From positions 6,443,001 to 6,507,000 of the forward strand of contig NZ_CP090978.1 in NCBI RefSeq assembly GCF_021513275.1: a stretch of 64,000 nt of DNA, given 5' to 3'. Position numbers and translations under genes: made by a program. Shown piece after piece: positions 28,938-37,508 of this stretch (position 1 is the stretch's first letter; the number at the start of each line of letters is the position of its first letter). The DNA is from Paenibacillus hexagrammi. GTDB taxonomy: Bacteria; Bacillota; Bacilli; Paenibacillales; NBRC-103111. Below the pieces are notes generated by a model that saw only the letters and a list, made by a program, of their open reading frames with translations, was not told the DNA's origin and made no database searches.

Positions 28938-29765
28938 TTATTTAACTCCGGAATAAACGAACGCTTGAATGATCTGCCGCTGCGCGAAGAAGAAGACAAT
29001 GAGAATCGGTACGACCAGAATCAAATTGCCGGCCATGAGGATATGCCAAGCGGTGCCGCCATCCACCTCACGAATTCTGGAAATGCCGATAGGCAGTGTG
29101 CGCGCCGCTTCGGTTGTCGTCATGACCAGCGGCCAGAAGTAATCATTCCAATGCGCGATGAAGCTGAATAGAGCGAAGGTAATGAGTGTGGGACGAGCCA
29201 TGGGCAGCATGATTTTATAGATGATTTTCCACTCGGTGGCATCGTCGAGTCTTGCCGCTTCGAGCAACTCCTCCTGAACTTGCTTGAACGCTTGCCGAAG
29301 CAGGAAGATGCCGAAGGCGCTTGAGGAGAACGGCAGGATTAAGGCCAGCAAAGAATTCAGCAGCCCCCATTTGCTAAGCAGCAGGTACACGGGCAGAAAA
29401 ATCAGCTGGCTGGGGATCATGAGGGTGATCATAGTAATGCCGAACAGTGCCTGATCTCCTTTGAACCGGTATCTGGCAAAAGCGTAGGCGGCAAAAATAA
29501 TCGTGGAAAATTGCATGATGAGAATGCCGATCGAAACAAGAACACTATTGATAAAATAGTGCAGGAACGGCCCCGATCCCCATGCCTTCGCAGAGTTATC
29601 CCAGCGGATCTCTCTGGGAATCCACTTGGGCGGGAAGATGACCGTCTCCGGGAACGATTTGAGCGATGTCGATACCATCCACACAAAAGGAAGGGCAAAT
29701 ATCACGATCAGGATGATCAGCCCTAGCGCATTGACGGTGCGCACGAACGGTTTAGTGATGGGCAT
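28938..29765 (-). CDS. Carbohydrate-type ABC transporter permease (UgpE/MalG-like)
   Basis: 275 residues with six membrane segments and the conserved EAA loop that docks on the ATPase (EAARLDDATEWKIIYKIMLPM). The N-terminal helix is followed by the family block FPETVIFPPKWIP. It forms the translocation pore with the other permease. The gene lies 12 bases after the UgpA-like gene and 27 bases before the binding-protein gene on the minus strand, inside one operon. Confidence 0.92.
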   Translation of the reverse strand: MPITKPFVRTVNALGLIILIVIFALPFVWMVSTSLKSFPETVIFPPKWIPREIRWDNSAKAWGSGPFLHYFINSVLVSIGILIMQFSTIIFAAYAFARYRFKGDQALFGITMITLMIPSQLIFLPVYLLLSKWGLLNSLLALILPFSSSAFGIFLLRQAFKQVQEELLEAARLDDATEWKIIYKIMLPMARPTLITFALFSFIAHWNDYFWPLVMTTTEAARTLPIGISRIREVDGGTAWHILMAGNLILVVPILIVFFFAQRQIIQAFVYSGVK

Positions 29766-29777
29766 ACAGCCTGCCTC

Positions 29778-30650
29778 CTATCTGTAGTGAACCTTCCGGC
29801 TCAGTAGTTTGAAATATAGCAGCGTCAGCAGCCCCACCACGATAAGCAGCACGACACCTGCGGCAGAGGCATACCCGATTTTGAAAAAACGAAAACCGTA
29901 TTCAAATATGTAGAACACTAGGGTATTCGTAGAATTGACGGGTCCGCCTCGCGTCATGATGGCAATCGTTTCAAACACTTGAAACGAGCCGATCAGGTTG
30001 ATGATGATCAGAAAGAAGAGCGTCGGTGAAAGCATCGGTACCGTAATCTTGTAAAAGGTTCTCCACCTGTTCGATTCATCCAAATCGGCAGCTTCGTACA
30101 CGTCCTTCGGAATGCTCTGCAGACCTGCGATAAACACAAGCGCGTTAAAGCCGATTCCCTTCCAGACGGCCACGATGACCAGCGAGAGCAGCGAGCTCTT
30201 GGGATTGCTCAGCCATTCCAGCTTCTGCAGGCCGAACAATTGAAGGATCCAATTCAGCAGCCCATACTGCGGGTCCATCAGCCACATCCACACGAGCGAA
30301 ACGGATACCAACGAAATGATGTGCGGGCTGAAAATAGCACCCTGAACAAATCCGTATATCCAACCTTTTTTGTTGAGCCACAAGGCCAGAAGAAGGGAGA
30401 GCGCAGTGGTCAAAGAAACCGTCAGCAGCGTGTAGTTCAAGCTGTTCCACAGCACCTGCCGGAATTCTTTGCTGGCGAACAAGTCGTTAAAGTTCCCAAA
30501 GCCGACGAATTCCTTCTCCGGACTGATGAAATCCCAGCTGTGTAAGCTAAGATAGATCATGTAGAAGATCGGATAAATATAGAAGACAGTGAAGATAAGA
30601 ATGGAAGGCGATACCATCATGTAAGGTCGAATCCGCTGCAGCCAGGGCAT
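29778..30650 (-). CDS. Carbohydrate-type ABC transporter permease (UgpA/MalF-like)
   Basis: 290 residues, six predicted membrane segments, opening with RPYMMVSPSILIFTVFYIYPIFYMIYLS and containing the EAA loop EAADLDESNRWRTFYKITVPM. The start overlaps the ATPase stop by one base (TAATG arrangement), so translation is coupled. Partner of the UgpE-like permease. Confidence 0.92.
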   Translation of the reverse strand: MPWLQRIRPYMMVSPSILIFTVFYIYPIFYMIYLSLHSWDFISPEKEFVGFGNFNDLFASKEFRQVLWNSLNYTLLTVSLTTALSLLLALWLNKKGWIYGFVQGAIFSPHIISLVSVSLVWMWLMDPQYGLLNWILQLFGLQKLEWLSNPKSSLLSLVIVAVWKGIGFNALVFIAGLQSIPKDVYEAADLDESNRWRTFYKITVPMLSPTLFFLIIINLIGSFQVFETIAIMTRGGPVNSTNTLVFYIFEYGFRFFKIGYASAAGVVLLIVVGLLTLLYFKLLSRKVHYR

Positions 30651-31723
30651 TAATGTGCTCCTCCCGCCACAAGAGTCATCGTCTCGGCAGGTGCTTGCTG
30701 AATGATTCGATTGCCGGATTGGTCAAAGGAATACAAATCGGCAAATGGAATCGATACATGAACATCGGCAGCGTGCTCAATCGGCTTGAGAAAGGTTTTG
30801 ACGTAAAAGGCACCAGCCTTGGACTCCATCTGGTAAATGACCTCGGCGCCTAAGGTTTCGCGTGTCACGATCCGTGCAGGGAGGTGTAGATGCCCCTGTT
30901 TACGCTCCGGCGTGATGATCGCTTTCTCCGGCCTGAAGCCGATGTGGCTCCGGTCATTGCCTGTGCCGTGTGATCCGCCTTCCAGGATGGAACCCGGCAA
31001 CATATTCATCGGCGGCGTGCCGATGAACTGTGCAGTGAACCGGTTCGCCGGTTCATTGTAGATCTGCATCGGGCGATCCGCCTGCTGCACGCGGCCCTTA
31101 TCCATGATGATGATCTGGTCGCCCATCGACATCGCTTCGACCTGATCGTGCGTCACGTACACGAAGGTCGCGCCGAGCCGCTTATGAAGCTGGATCAGCT
31201 CAGTCCGCATCTGATTGCGGAGCTTGGCGTCCAGATTGGACAGTGGTTCGTCCATGAGGAAGACGTCGGGGCTTTTGACCATGGCCCTTGCCAGAGCGAC
31301 GCGCTGCCTTTGTCCGCCCGATAGGGCATGCGGCTTTTTGCCCAGATAGTCGGCAAGCCCGACAATTTCCGTAATGTCCCGAATCAGACGCTCTCGCTCC
31401 GCCCTGGGCACCTTCCGGTTGATTAGCCCGAATTCAATATTCTCTTTGACGGTCATCATCGGGTACAGGGCGTAATTTTGAAATACCATGGCTACATTGC
31501 GTTTTCCAGGCTCAACCTGGTTGACGCAGCGGTCCCCGATCCAGATGTCTCCGCTGGTCTGTTTCTCAAGTCCGGCGATCATTCGAAGTGTTGTAGACTT
31601 GCCGCAGCCGGAGGGACCGACTAGCACGGAGAACGATCCATCCGGGATGGTTATGTTCAAGTGCTGAACGACATGCTCCTGGCCGAAGCTTTTTCCAACT
31701 TGCTCTAGTCTGATCTCAGCCAA
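30650..31723 (-). CDS. ugpC: ABC transporter ATP-binding protein, UgpC/MsmX type
   Basis: 357 residues. Walker A GPSGCGKST, Q-loop FQNYALYP, signature LSGGQRQRVALARAM, Walker B VFLMDEPLSNLDAKLR and H-loop YVTHDQVEAM are all intact. The C-terminal OB-fold regulatory domain (about residues 240-350, HIGFRPEKAIIT) is the mark of the MalK/UgpC/MsmX branch. It powers the two permeases that follow. The gene begins eight bases after the phosphodiesterase stop. The exact substrate cannot be fixed from the ATPase, since this branch serves several sugars. Confidence 0.92.
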   Translation of the reverse strand: MAEIRLEQVGKSFGQEHVVQHLNITIPDGSFSVLVGPSGCGKSTTLRMIAGLEKQTSGDIWIGDRCVNQVEPGKRNVAMVFQNYALYPMMTVKENIEFGLINRKVPRAERERLIRDITEIVGLADYLGKKPHALSGGQRQRVALARAMVKSPDVFLMDEPLSNLDAKLRNQMRTELIQLHKRLGATFVYVTHDQVEAMSMGDQIIIMDKGRVQQADRPMQIYNEPANRFTAQFIGTPPMNMLPGSILEGGSHGTGNDRSHIGFRPEKAIITPERKQGHLHLPARIVTRETLGAEVIYQMESKAGAFYVKTFLKPIEHAADVHVSIPFADLYSFDQSGNRIIQQAPAETMTLVAGGAH

Positions 31724-31730
31724 TGTTCAT

Positions 31731-32575
31731 TCACCCCATCTTTGCTGTGGTTTCGTCAAGTCTGACCGTCAGGCTCCAGTCTGCTGCTTCTCCCCGAGCT
31801 TCCGGAAAAGGTGTGAATCCGCGCATCTTCGTGTGGAATCGGCTAATCTGCTCATGAAGCTCTTCATCGTTCAGTTCAACAAGGCTGATGCTGACTTGTC
31901 CGTTTTGGAGCTCGACGACACGGAAAGCGGGGATATCCAGGCAGGCGGCCGTTTGAATAAAATGCCATCCGTTTTGTAGGGCAATCGAATTGGCATGGTT
32001 GTGCCCGCAGAAGTAGAAGCCGGGACCTTTCTTAGCTTTCAAGACAGCCATCATATCAATATCCGGATGGATCGATAATTTATCGAGTGTAGAGCGGGAG
32101 GTCGTGGCATGGACCGGATGATGGGCAAAGACGAAGGCAGGCTTATCTCCTGAAGCCTCCAGCTGAGCCCTAAGCCATTCAAGCTGCTCGGTATCCATGG
32201 TTCCGCCCCAGCACTCTTTGTTCATTTCTTTGGTAGAGTCGAGGAAAATGACAATCGCTTCATCTGTTTCAAGGAGCTGTAGCGGCTTTGTCCTGTAATG
32301 CTTAAGATTTCGGTCTTGGGTATGGAATAGGTATCATGATTGCCGAGCACGTGGATAAACTCACGCTCACTGCGGTTCATATGGTCAAAAACATACCGGA
32401 ATTCCTCCGGGTATCCTTCATGGGTAAGATCACCCAGGGATATGTGAAGGTCCCCATCCATGGCAAGAAATTGATTGAGCAGAGCTGTAAACACCTTGTC
32501 GCGAGCCTGGACCATGTCATCGGTACCATTGTTCATTCTGGAATAATGAAAATCTCCCATTACCACGAAACGCAT
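31731..32575 (-). CDS. Metallophosphoesterase, phosphodiesterase-like (one frameshift)
   Basis: About 281 residues with all calcineurin-type metal motifs: GDFHY (D-x-H), GDLTHEG, GNHDTYS, FAHHPVHA and GHNHANS. This is closest in kind to the cyclic-nucleotide/glycerophosphodiester (GpdQ-like) group. One base is missing near 32292; the corrected middle reads TKPLQLLETDEAIVIFLDSTKEMNKE. No signal peptide, so it acts in the cytosol. AGGAGGT lies about eight bases before the ATG. As first gene of an importer operon it may hydrolyse the imported compound; that fits a glycerophosphodiester, but is inference. Confidence 0.87.
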
Positions 32576-32860
32576 GATTCATTACCTCCTGTTAATTGGG
32601 CTTGTTTACTTTGTACAGCAAGTATCTGGGATGCGATGCTCCTTAGGGGGAGTGACAACCCGAATGTGGGCATAAAAAAACCAGCGTCAGCAAAATCCTC
32701 TCTGCCATATGCAGGAAGACAGACTATACTGACCACTGGGTTTTCTCAATTGGTCTCCACCCGGAGGTTCATCGGTATTCACTTGTATCTGTGTTCTATT
32801 TATAGGATAACGGGCTTTTATTATCGCAATATTATGATGATGTTAGGAAGATGTGAAGAA
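32576..32860 (-). promoter_or_regulatory. Long structured leader of the importer operon, with possible PhoP box
   Basis: Read on the minus strand, TTCACA, CTAACA, ATAATA and ATAATA recur with an exact 11-base period from 32857 down to about 32819, resembling the TT(A/C)ACA direct repeats bound by Bacillus PhoP. A TATAAA box follows at 32804-32799. The leader of about 215 bases then contains CCTCC-GGG-TGGAG and an intrinsic terminator (32740-32674: CCAGTGGTCAG...CTGACGCTGG, then T7) before the first gene. This is the layout of an attenuator or riboswitch; I could not assign it to a known class. Confidence 0.5.
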
Positions 32861-33080
32861 AAGACTAACGTTGTATGAAGAGGAGAGGGGACGGAATTTC
32901 AGAAAAAATAATTATAGTAAATGGAACTTATTTACAAAGGAACATGCGTTCTGTATAGTGGTAAGGTGATAGGTAGATCGCATCTGCAGGGAAGAGCGGA
33001 TGGACTTGGAGAAGACGCAGCTGCAGTTGTACACAAAAGGCTCGGAAGCTGCTTGGGCATGAAGGGAGAACACCAAAAGA

Positions 33081-33650
33081 ATGGTATACATTGCACTGGT
33101 TCGAGGAATTAATGTAGGAGGCAATAATAAGGTGAAGATGGCTGAACTCAAGGCCATGTTTGAGCGTATAGGACTGTCCCGCGTGCAAACCTATATTCAA
33201 AGCGGCAATGTACTTTTTGAGTCAGATGAAAAGGAAGGTCCGCTGTGTGAGCGTATTGAGCTTGCTTTCAAGACGACCTTCGGGTTCGAGGTCTCGATGA
33301 TCCTTCGTACGGCAGCGGAGCTGGAGAGCCTTATTGCGCATTGTCCGTTCACCAAAGAGGAGATCTCGGCTGCGGAAGCAGCCTCCGATGCGGAGAGCCT
33401 CTACGTCACCCTGCTTCAGCAGACCCCTGCGGAGGAGGCTGTTCAGCGGCTGGAGTCTTATCGGACGGAAGGCGAGACCTATCAAGTAATAGACAGGGAT
33501 ATCTACTTCCTGTTCCATCACAGTGTGAGGAACTCTAAGCTGGCTGGGAACATGCATAAGCTAGGCGTACCGGCGACCACGCGAAACTGGAAGACCATCA
33601 GCAAGCTTGCAGGAATGGCCCGCGCTATGGCGGAGCCTAAAGATGAATGA
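33081..33650 (+). CDS. DUF1697 family protein
   Basis: 189 residues with the family opening MVYIALVRGINVGGNNKVKMAELKAMF broken here as YIALVRGINVGG and KVKMAELKAMFE, then QTYIQSGNVLFES, and the closing block LGVPATTRNWKTISKLAGMA. The family is widespread and of unknown function; the C-terminal ATTRNWxT motif is its most conserved part. Cytosolic. The ribosome site (GGGAGAACACC) is ordinary. The gene ends two bases before the third copy of the dispersed hairpin element. Confidence 0.9.
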   Translation: MVYIALVRGINVGGNNKVKMAELKAMFERIGLSRVQTYIQSGNVLFESDEKEGPLCERIELAFKTTFGFEVSMILRTAAELESLIAHCPFTKEEISAAEAASDAESLYVTLLQQTPAEEAVQRLESYRTEGETYQVIDRDIYFLFHHSVRNSKLAGNMHKLGVPATTRNWKTISKLAGMARAMAEPKDE

Positions 33651-33651
33651 A

Positions 33652-33767
33652 GGGTTCAGTAGTTTTTGGAGAAGCGCAGCGGGCGTCTTTGACAGCGTTG
33701 TTATCACCTTAGAAGGTCCTCGGGGAAAATCTGCTGAAGCTCGGAGTGAACCTTGCTTTATCAACTA
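33652..33767 (+). repeat. Dispersed hairpin element, copy 3
   Basis: Shares TTCAGTAGTTTT, GGAGAAGCGCAGCGGGCG, TTTGACAG, TTGTTATCACCTTAGA and GGGGAAAATCTGCTGAAGC with copy 2, but lacks most of the inner 3' arm. Starts directly after the DUF1697 stop and ends next to a terminator, as copy 1 does. Confidence 0.8.
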
Positions 33768-33770
33768 AAG

Positions 33771-33805
33771 AAACATCAGTCCGGCTAAGCGGACTGATGT
33801 TCCTG
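33771..33805. terminator. Intrinsic terminator between convergent genes
   Basis: AACATCAGTCCG pairs perfectly with CGGACTGATGTT around GCTAAG, next to the 3' end of the collagen-like gene. Confidence 0.8.
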
Positions 33806-33817
33806 CGGTGCTTGCAT

Positions 33818-34650
33818 TTAGCAAGTGAATGCTTCGATAAACCGAGTATCCACGCCGAAATATCTCCAAGCGAAGCCTGACCAGCGGAAGCCGGCTACGG
33901 AATTAGGACCGATGTAGATCGGGAAGAACCAGAACGACGTGCCGTTGCGCATCCAGACATAAGTGAATCTAAACAAGCAGCCCACCATGGAGCCAGGTGA
34001 CACAGCTGTTGGAGAAACTGTTGCGGACAAAGGTTTTTGCGGCGTGTACGCAGGCGGTGGCGTCGTAGGAGCTTGTGCGCCGGCTGGAGCACCAGGAACA
34101 GCAGGGGAACCGCCGCCTGGGAAGCCTGGGTTTGGTCCAGGAATCCAGGTGTGCCAGGGAAACCTGGCGTACCTGGAGCTCCGCTGCCAGGGAACCCGCC
34201 TGGAGTACCAGGGAACCCACCAGGACCGCCCGGGAATCCGGCGCCGCCTTGCGGACCTCCAGGGAATCCCGGGATGTTAAAAGGATTGCCGCTGTAGGAG
34301 CGGGGCGGGAACAGGAACGGAGCGATCAGCGTCGCACGCTGCTGATGCTTGGCGATGACCTCTTCCTGCTTGCGGGCGGCTTCCTCCCACTTCTTCAAGG
34401 TCTCTTCTTCGTTAGAGGCGTTGCGGAACTGGCTTCCTTCCAAATTTAATTGAAATACATCCGATTCTAATTGAGTGATTTCTCCCTCAAGTGCTTTTAC
34501 TTGGTCATAGACTTCTATGGGCAGCATCAGCGGTTTTTGCTCAGGGTGTTCCGGGAACAGGCCTTGGGTTTCGTCCACTGACTCAGGCACGGTTTCAACT
34601 TCCGGCAGCAATTCTTCCGTTTGGGAATCTGTATGTGATTTCGAGCTCAA
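33818..34650 (-). CDS. Collagen-like surface or spore protein (one frameshift)
   Basis: About 277 residues: an acidic N-terminus, a coiled-coil segment (about 45-100, VKALEGEITQLESDVFQLN), a short collagen-like Gly-X-Y stretch rich in GFPGGP and GTPGFPG, a Pro/Ala linker (AQAPTTPPPAYTPQKP) and a conserved-looking C-terminal domain (GCLFRFTYVWMRNGTSFWFF...GFRWSGFAWRYFGVD). One C is missing near 34142; the corrected frame continues GFPGPNPGFPGGG. No signal peptide. The layout recalls exosporium or coat proteins of Bacillales, but location is not proven. Confidence 0.75.
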
Positions 34651-34823
34651 CGTAGTTTCCTCCTTGTGATTCTTAATCTAACATAAGGTATGCAGCAGAT
34701 AGACGAATGTCACAGGGGGTACTAGCCCAATTGCCAATTGCGCCGTTCCCTTACGAGGGCATTCGATATCAGCTGCGAGGAGGGCGGCCTTTTACAAGAA
34801 ATTTAACTAGCTTGCTGGATTCA

Positions 34824-34880
34824 TGACATACTGTTGTCAGTCATGCGGGCTATAATAGGAATATAAGTTCGATTGCGAAC
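34824..34880 (+). promoter_or_regulatory. Promoter region of the DHA2 exporter with two inverted repeats
   Basis: A TATAAT box at 34851-34856 lies between two inverted repeats: TGACA-TACTGT-TGTCA upstream and GTTCG-ATTG-CGAAC downstream. Both are well placed to bind a repressor. No convincing -35 box is seen. The cognate regulator is not obvious; the nearest is the TipA-like MerR gene at 36583. Confidence 0.45.
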
Positions 34881-34903
34881 ACAGAAGGGAATGATAGTGA
34901 CTA

Positions 34904-36435
34904 ATGAGTCAAAAGCAGAACAAAATGGGGCTCGTGGTAGCGGGATTGCTGCTGGCCATTCTGATGGCGTCCATGGACAACACGATTGTTGCGACAGCTA
35001 TGGGAACGATTATCGGAGAGTTGGGCGGATTGGATAAATTCGTATGGGTCACCTCCGCGTACATGGTAGCCGAAATGGCTGGTATGCCGATCTTCGGTAA
35101 GCTGTCGGATATGTATGGACGCAAGCGCTTCTTTGTATTCGGTATTCTGGTCTTTATGTTGGGGTCCGTTCTTTGCGGAACAGCGCATTCCATCGTTGAG
35201 CTTAGTATTTACAGGGCTATTCAAGGAATTGGTGGCGGAGCCTTAGTGCCGGTGGCCTTCACCATCATGTTCGACGCAGTTCCTCCGGAGAATCGCGGAA
35301 AGCTTGGCGGGCTGTTCGGCGCGGTATTCGGTATGTCGAGTATATTTGGGCCGCTTCTTGGCGCCTATATTACCGACTATATCCACTGGAAATGGATTTT
35401 TTACATCAATCTCCCGTTAGGCTGTATCGCGTTCCTGATGATCGCTTTATCCTATAAGGAATCACACGAACACTCCAAGCAGCGTATTGACTGGGCGGGG
35501 GCAGCGACACTTGTAGGCGGAATCGTATGCTTGATGTTCGGTATGGAGCTAGGCGGCAAGCAGTATGCTTGGGATTCCCCGCAAATTATCGGGCTGTTGG
35601 CGGGATTTGCGGTGCTGGCCGTGCTGTTCATCATTATTGAGAAGAAAGCCGCCGAGCCGATCATCTCGTTCCAAATGTTTCAGAACCGCTTGTACGCATC
35701 TAGCAATGCGATCGGTATGCTTAGCGGCGCTGCGTTTATTACGGCCTCAGTGTATATTCCGATCTTTATTCAGGGTGTTCTAGGCGGAAGCGCAACGAAC
35801 TCGGGGCTTGTCCTGTTGCCGATGATGCTCGGTTCAGTTGTTACCGCTACAGGCGGCGGATTTATGCTGAATAAATTTTCGTACAGGGCAATAATGATTC
35901 CGACATTAGCCGTTCTTGCGGTCGGGCTGCTGCTTCTGACGACGATTACGACGGAAACCTCCCGATTGGTGGTAACCGTGTATATGATCTTGATAGGCCT
36001 TGGAATCGGAGCTTCCTTCTCGGTACTGAGCAATGCGGCGATTCATTCCTTCTCGGCTAGACAGCGGGGAGCGGCGAGCTCCACATTGAACTTCCTCCGT
36101 TCTTTGGGTATGACGCTTGGCATTACCATCTTCGGTATTATTCAAAGTCACTCCTTGACCCGTAAACTGACGGATGCTTTTGCAGGAGGCGGGCAGGCGG
36201 GGATGCCTCAGGGGCTGAACGTAAGCGACCCGCATGCACTGCTGGATCCGGCAACCCGAAGCCAAATTCCTGCGGAGGTGCTGCGTCTCATCACAGGTGG
36301 ACTGTCGTCCTCCATTGCACTTACCTTTGCTTGGGGGTTATCCCGGCCGTGCTGGCACTGGCAGCAGCGTTCCTGATGGGCCGGGAGAAGTTCGATCCGG
36401 CTGCCGAAACGGAAGGCTACGCAGCATCACATTAA
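34904..36435 (+). CDS. DHA2 family multidrug exporter, EmrB/QacA type (one frameshift)
   Basis: About 510 residues, 14 predicted membrane segments. Family motifs: LLAILMASMDNTIVATAM (the D1-type motif of DHA2), GKLSDMYGRKRFF (motif A), SIYRAIQGIGGGALVPVAF (motif B) and GAVFGMSSIFGPLLGAYI (motif C). It is a proton-driven efflux pump; the substrate is unknown. One G is missing in the run near 36335; the corrected tail reads TFAWGVIPAVLALAAAFLMGREKFD and stops at 36435. ATG start with AAGGGA upstream. The 3' end is duplicated in tandem. Confidence 0.9.
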
Positions 36436-36479
36436 GGAAGCTGCCAAAATAGAAGGCTGCGCAGTGTCACGCTAATGAA
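36400..36479 (+). repeat. Degenerate 40-bp tandem duplication at the 3' end of the exporter gene
   Basis: Two 40-base units, starting GCTGCCGAAACGGAAGGCT and GCTGCCAAAATAGAAGGCT, share about three quarters of their bases. The first holds the last codons and stop of the exporter; the second is non-coding. Confidence 0.75.
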
Positions 36480-36483
36480 AAAA

Positions 36484-36530
36484 TAAGCCCTTGCAGACTG
36501 GCGTATCAGCCGGGTGCAAGGGCTTTAATT
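36484..36530. terminator. Intrinsic terminator after the exporter gene
   Basis: AAGCCCTTGCA pairs with TGCAAGGGCTT across a 19-base loop, A-rich before and T-rich after. Confidence 0.85.
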
Positions 36531-36582
36531 TACTTTTGAGCGCTGCAGTTGATATCATCGACACCCCTGACGGCGAAATCGA

Positions 36583-37338
36583 TTATCCCTGTGAAGCGGC
36601 AGCATAAGCTTCAGCCGCCATGCACAGATAATACGAGAGTCCGGTCTGCTGGTCCTCCAGCATCCGCTGGTGAAAGTCGTCGCCGAGAAAGAATCGTGTC
36701 TGCACGGCAAAATCCGCCGGGCTCGACGCGTGGCCATGGCTGCTTAGGAACGACAGATGTTCCCCGATCAACAAGCGTACTTCTTCACTGTCATGCTTGC
36801 TGCCTTCAAGAAGATGCTTCTTCATTGAATTCATAAATCGAACGGCTTCGGCAGCCTGCTCGTTCATCTCGGCTGTATCGATCGTAACGTTTTCCAATAG
36901 ATCGTAATCGTAAGTCTCCTTTACATACTGCCGCTGCTCCGCCAACGCGTCGTTCCATTCTTCCTCCGTATCGAAGCCCTTAAACATAGATGAATGTTCC
37001 ATAGTTTCCTCCTTGATCTCACAGGCAATTGACTCTTCCAGTGTCAGAATGAACCGTTCCAGCCGCTGCTTTCGGCTTTCCAACAGCTTTTTCTGACTGC
37101 TCAGAATAGTTAATCGGTCAGGCTCCACTTCTAACAGTACCTTGACCTGCTCTAATGGGAACTCCAGCTCCCTATAGAATAAAATTTGTTGAAGTCTTTC
37201 AAGCTCTGCAGCTCCGTACAGCCTATATCCTGCATCACTGATCTCGCGTGGGATTAGGAGGCCGATTTTGTGATAATGATGCAGTGTTTTGATGGTTACG
37301 TGAGACAAGGCGGATAGCTGTTTAACGGTGTACAGCAT
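36583..37338 (-). CDS. MerR family regulator with TipAS antibiotic-recognition domain
   Basis: 251 residues. N-terminal MerR winged helix (YTVKQLSALSHVTIKTLHHYHKIGLL), a dimerising coiled coil (SSQKKLLESRKQRLERFI), then a TipAS-like domain (about residues 125-250; EWNDALAEQRQYV, FFLGDDFHQRMLEDQQTGLSYYLCMAAEAY). TipA-type proteins bind thiopeptides or other drugs and activate resistance genes. It is convergent with the DHA2 exporter, a plausible target. Confidence 0.9.
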   Translation of the reverse strand: MLYTVKQLSALSHVTIKTLHHYHKIGLLIPREISDAGYRLYGAAELERLQQILFYRELEFPLEQVKVLLEVEPDRLTILSSQKKLLESRKQRLERFILTLEESIACEIKEETMEHSSMFKGFDTEEEWNDALAEQRQYVKETYDYDLLENVTIDTAEMNEQAAEAVRFMNSMKKHLLEGSKHDSEEVRLLIGEHLSFLSSHGHASSPADFAVQTRFFLGDDFHQRMLEDQQTGLSYYLCMAAEAYAAASQG

Positions 37339-37508
37339 GCGGATCCACTCCTTTCTATACTGAGTGTAAAGGCTCCTCTAAGGGGAGGGTCAAGAGGCGA
37401 GTTTAACCAAATAGGCCATCTACGACTTTTCTCGCAGAACCATTCTAGCAGGAATGGGTCGCCTAGCGTCGAAATAAGTCAAAAAAATGGAAAGAGGTGT
37501 GAAATCCG

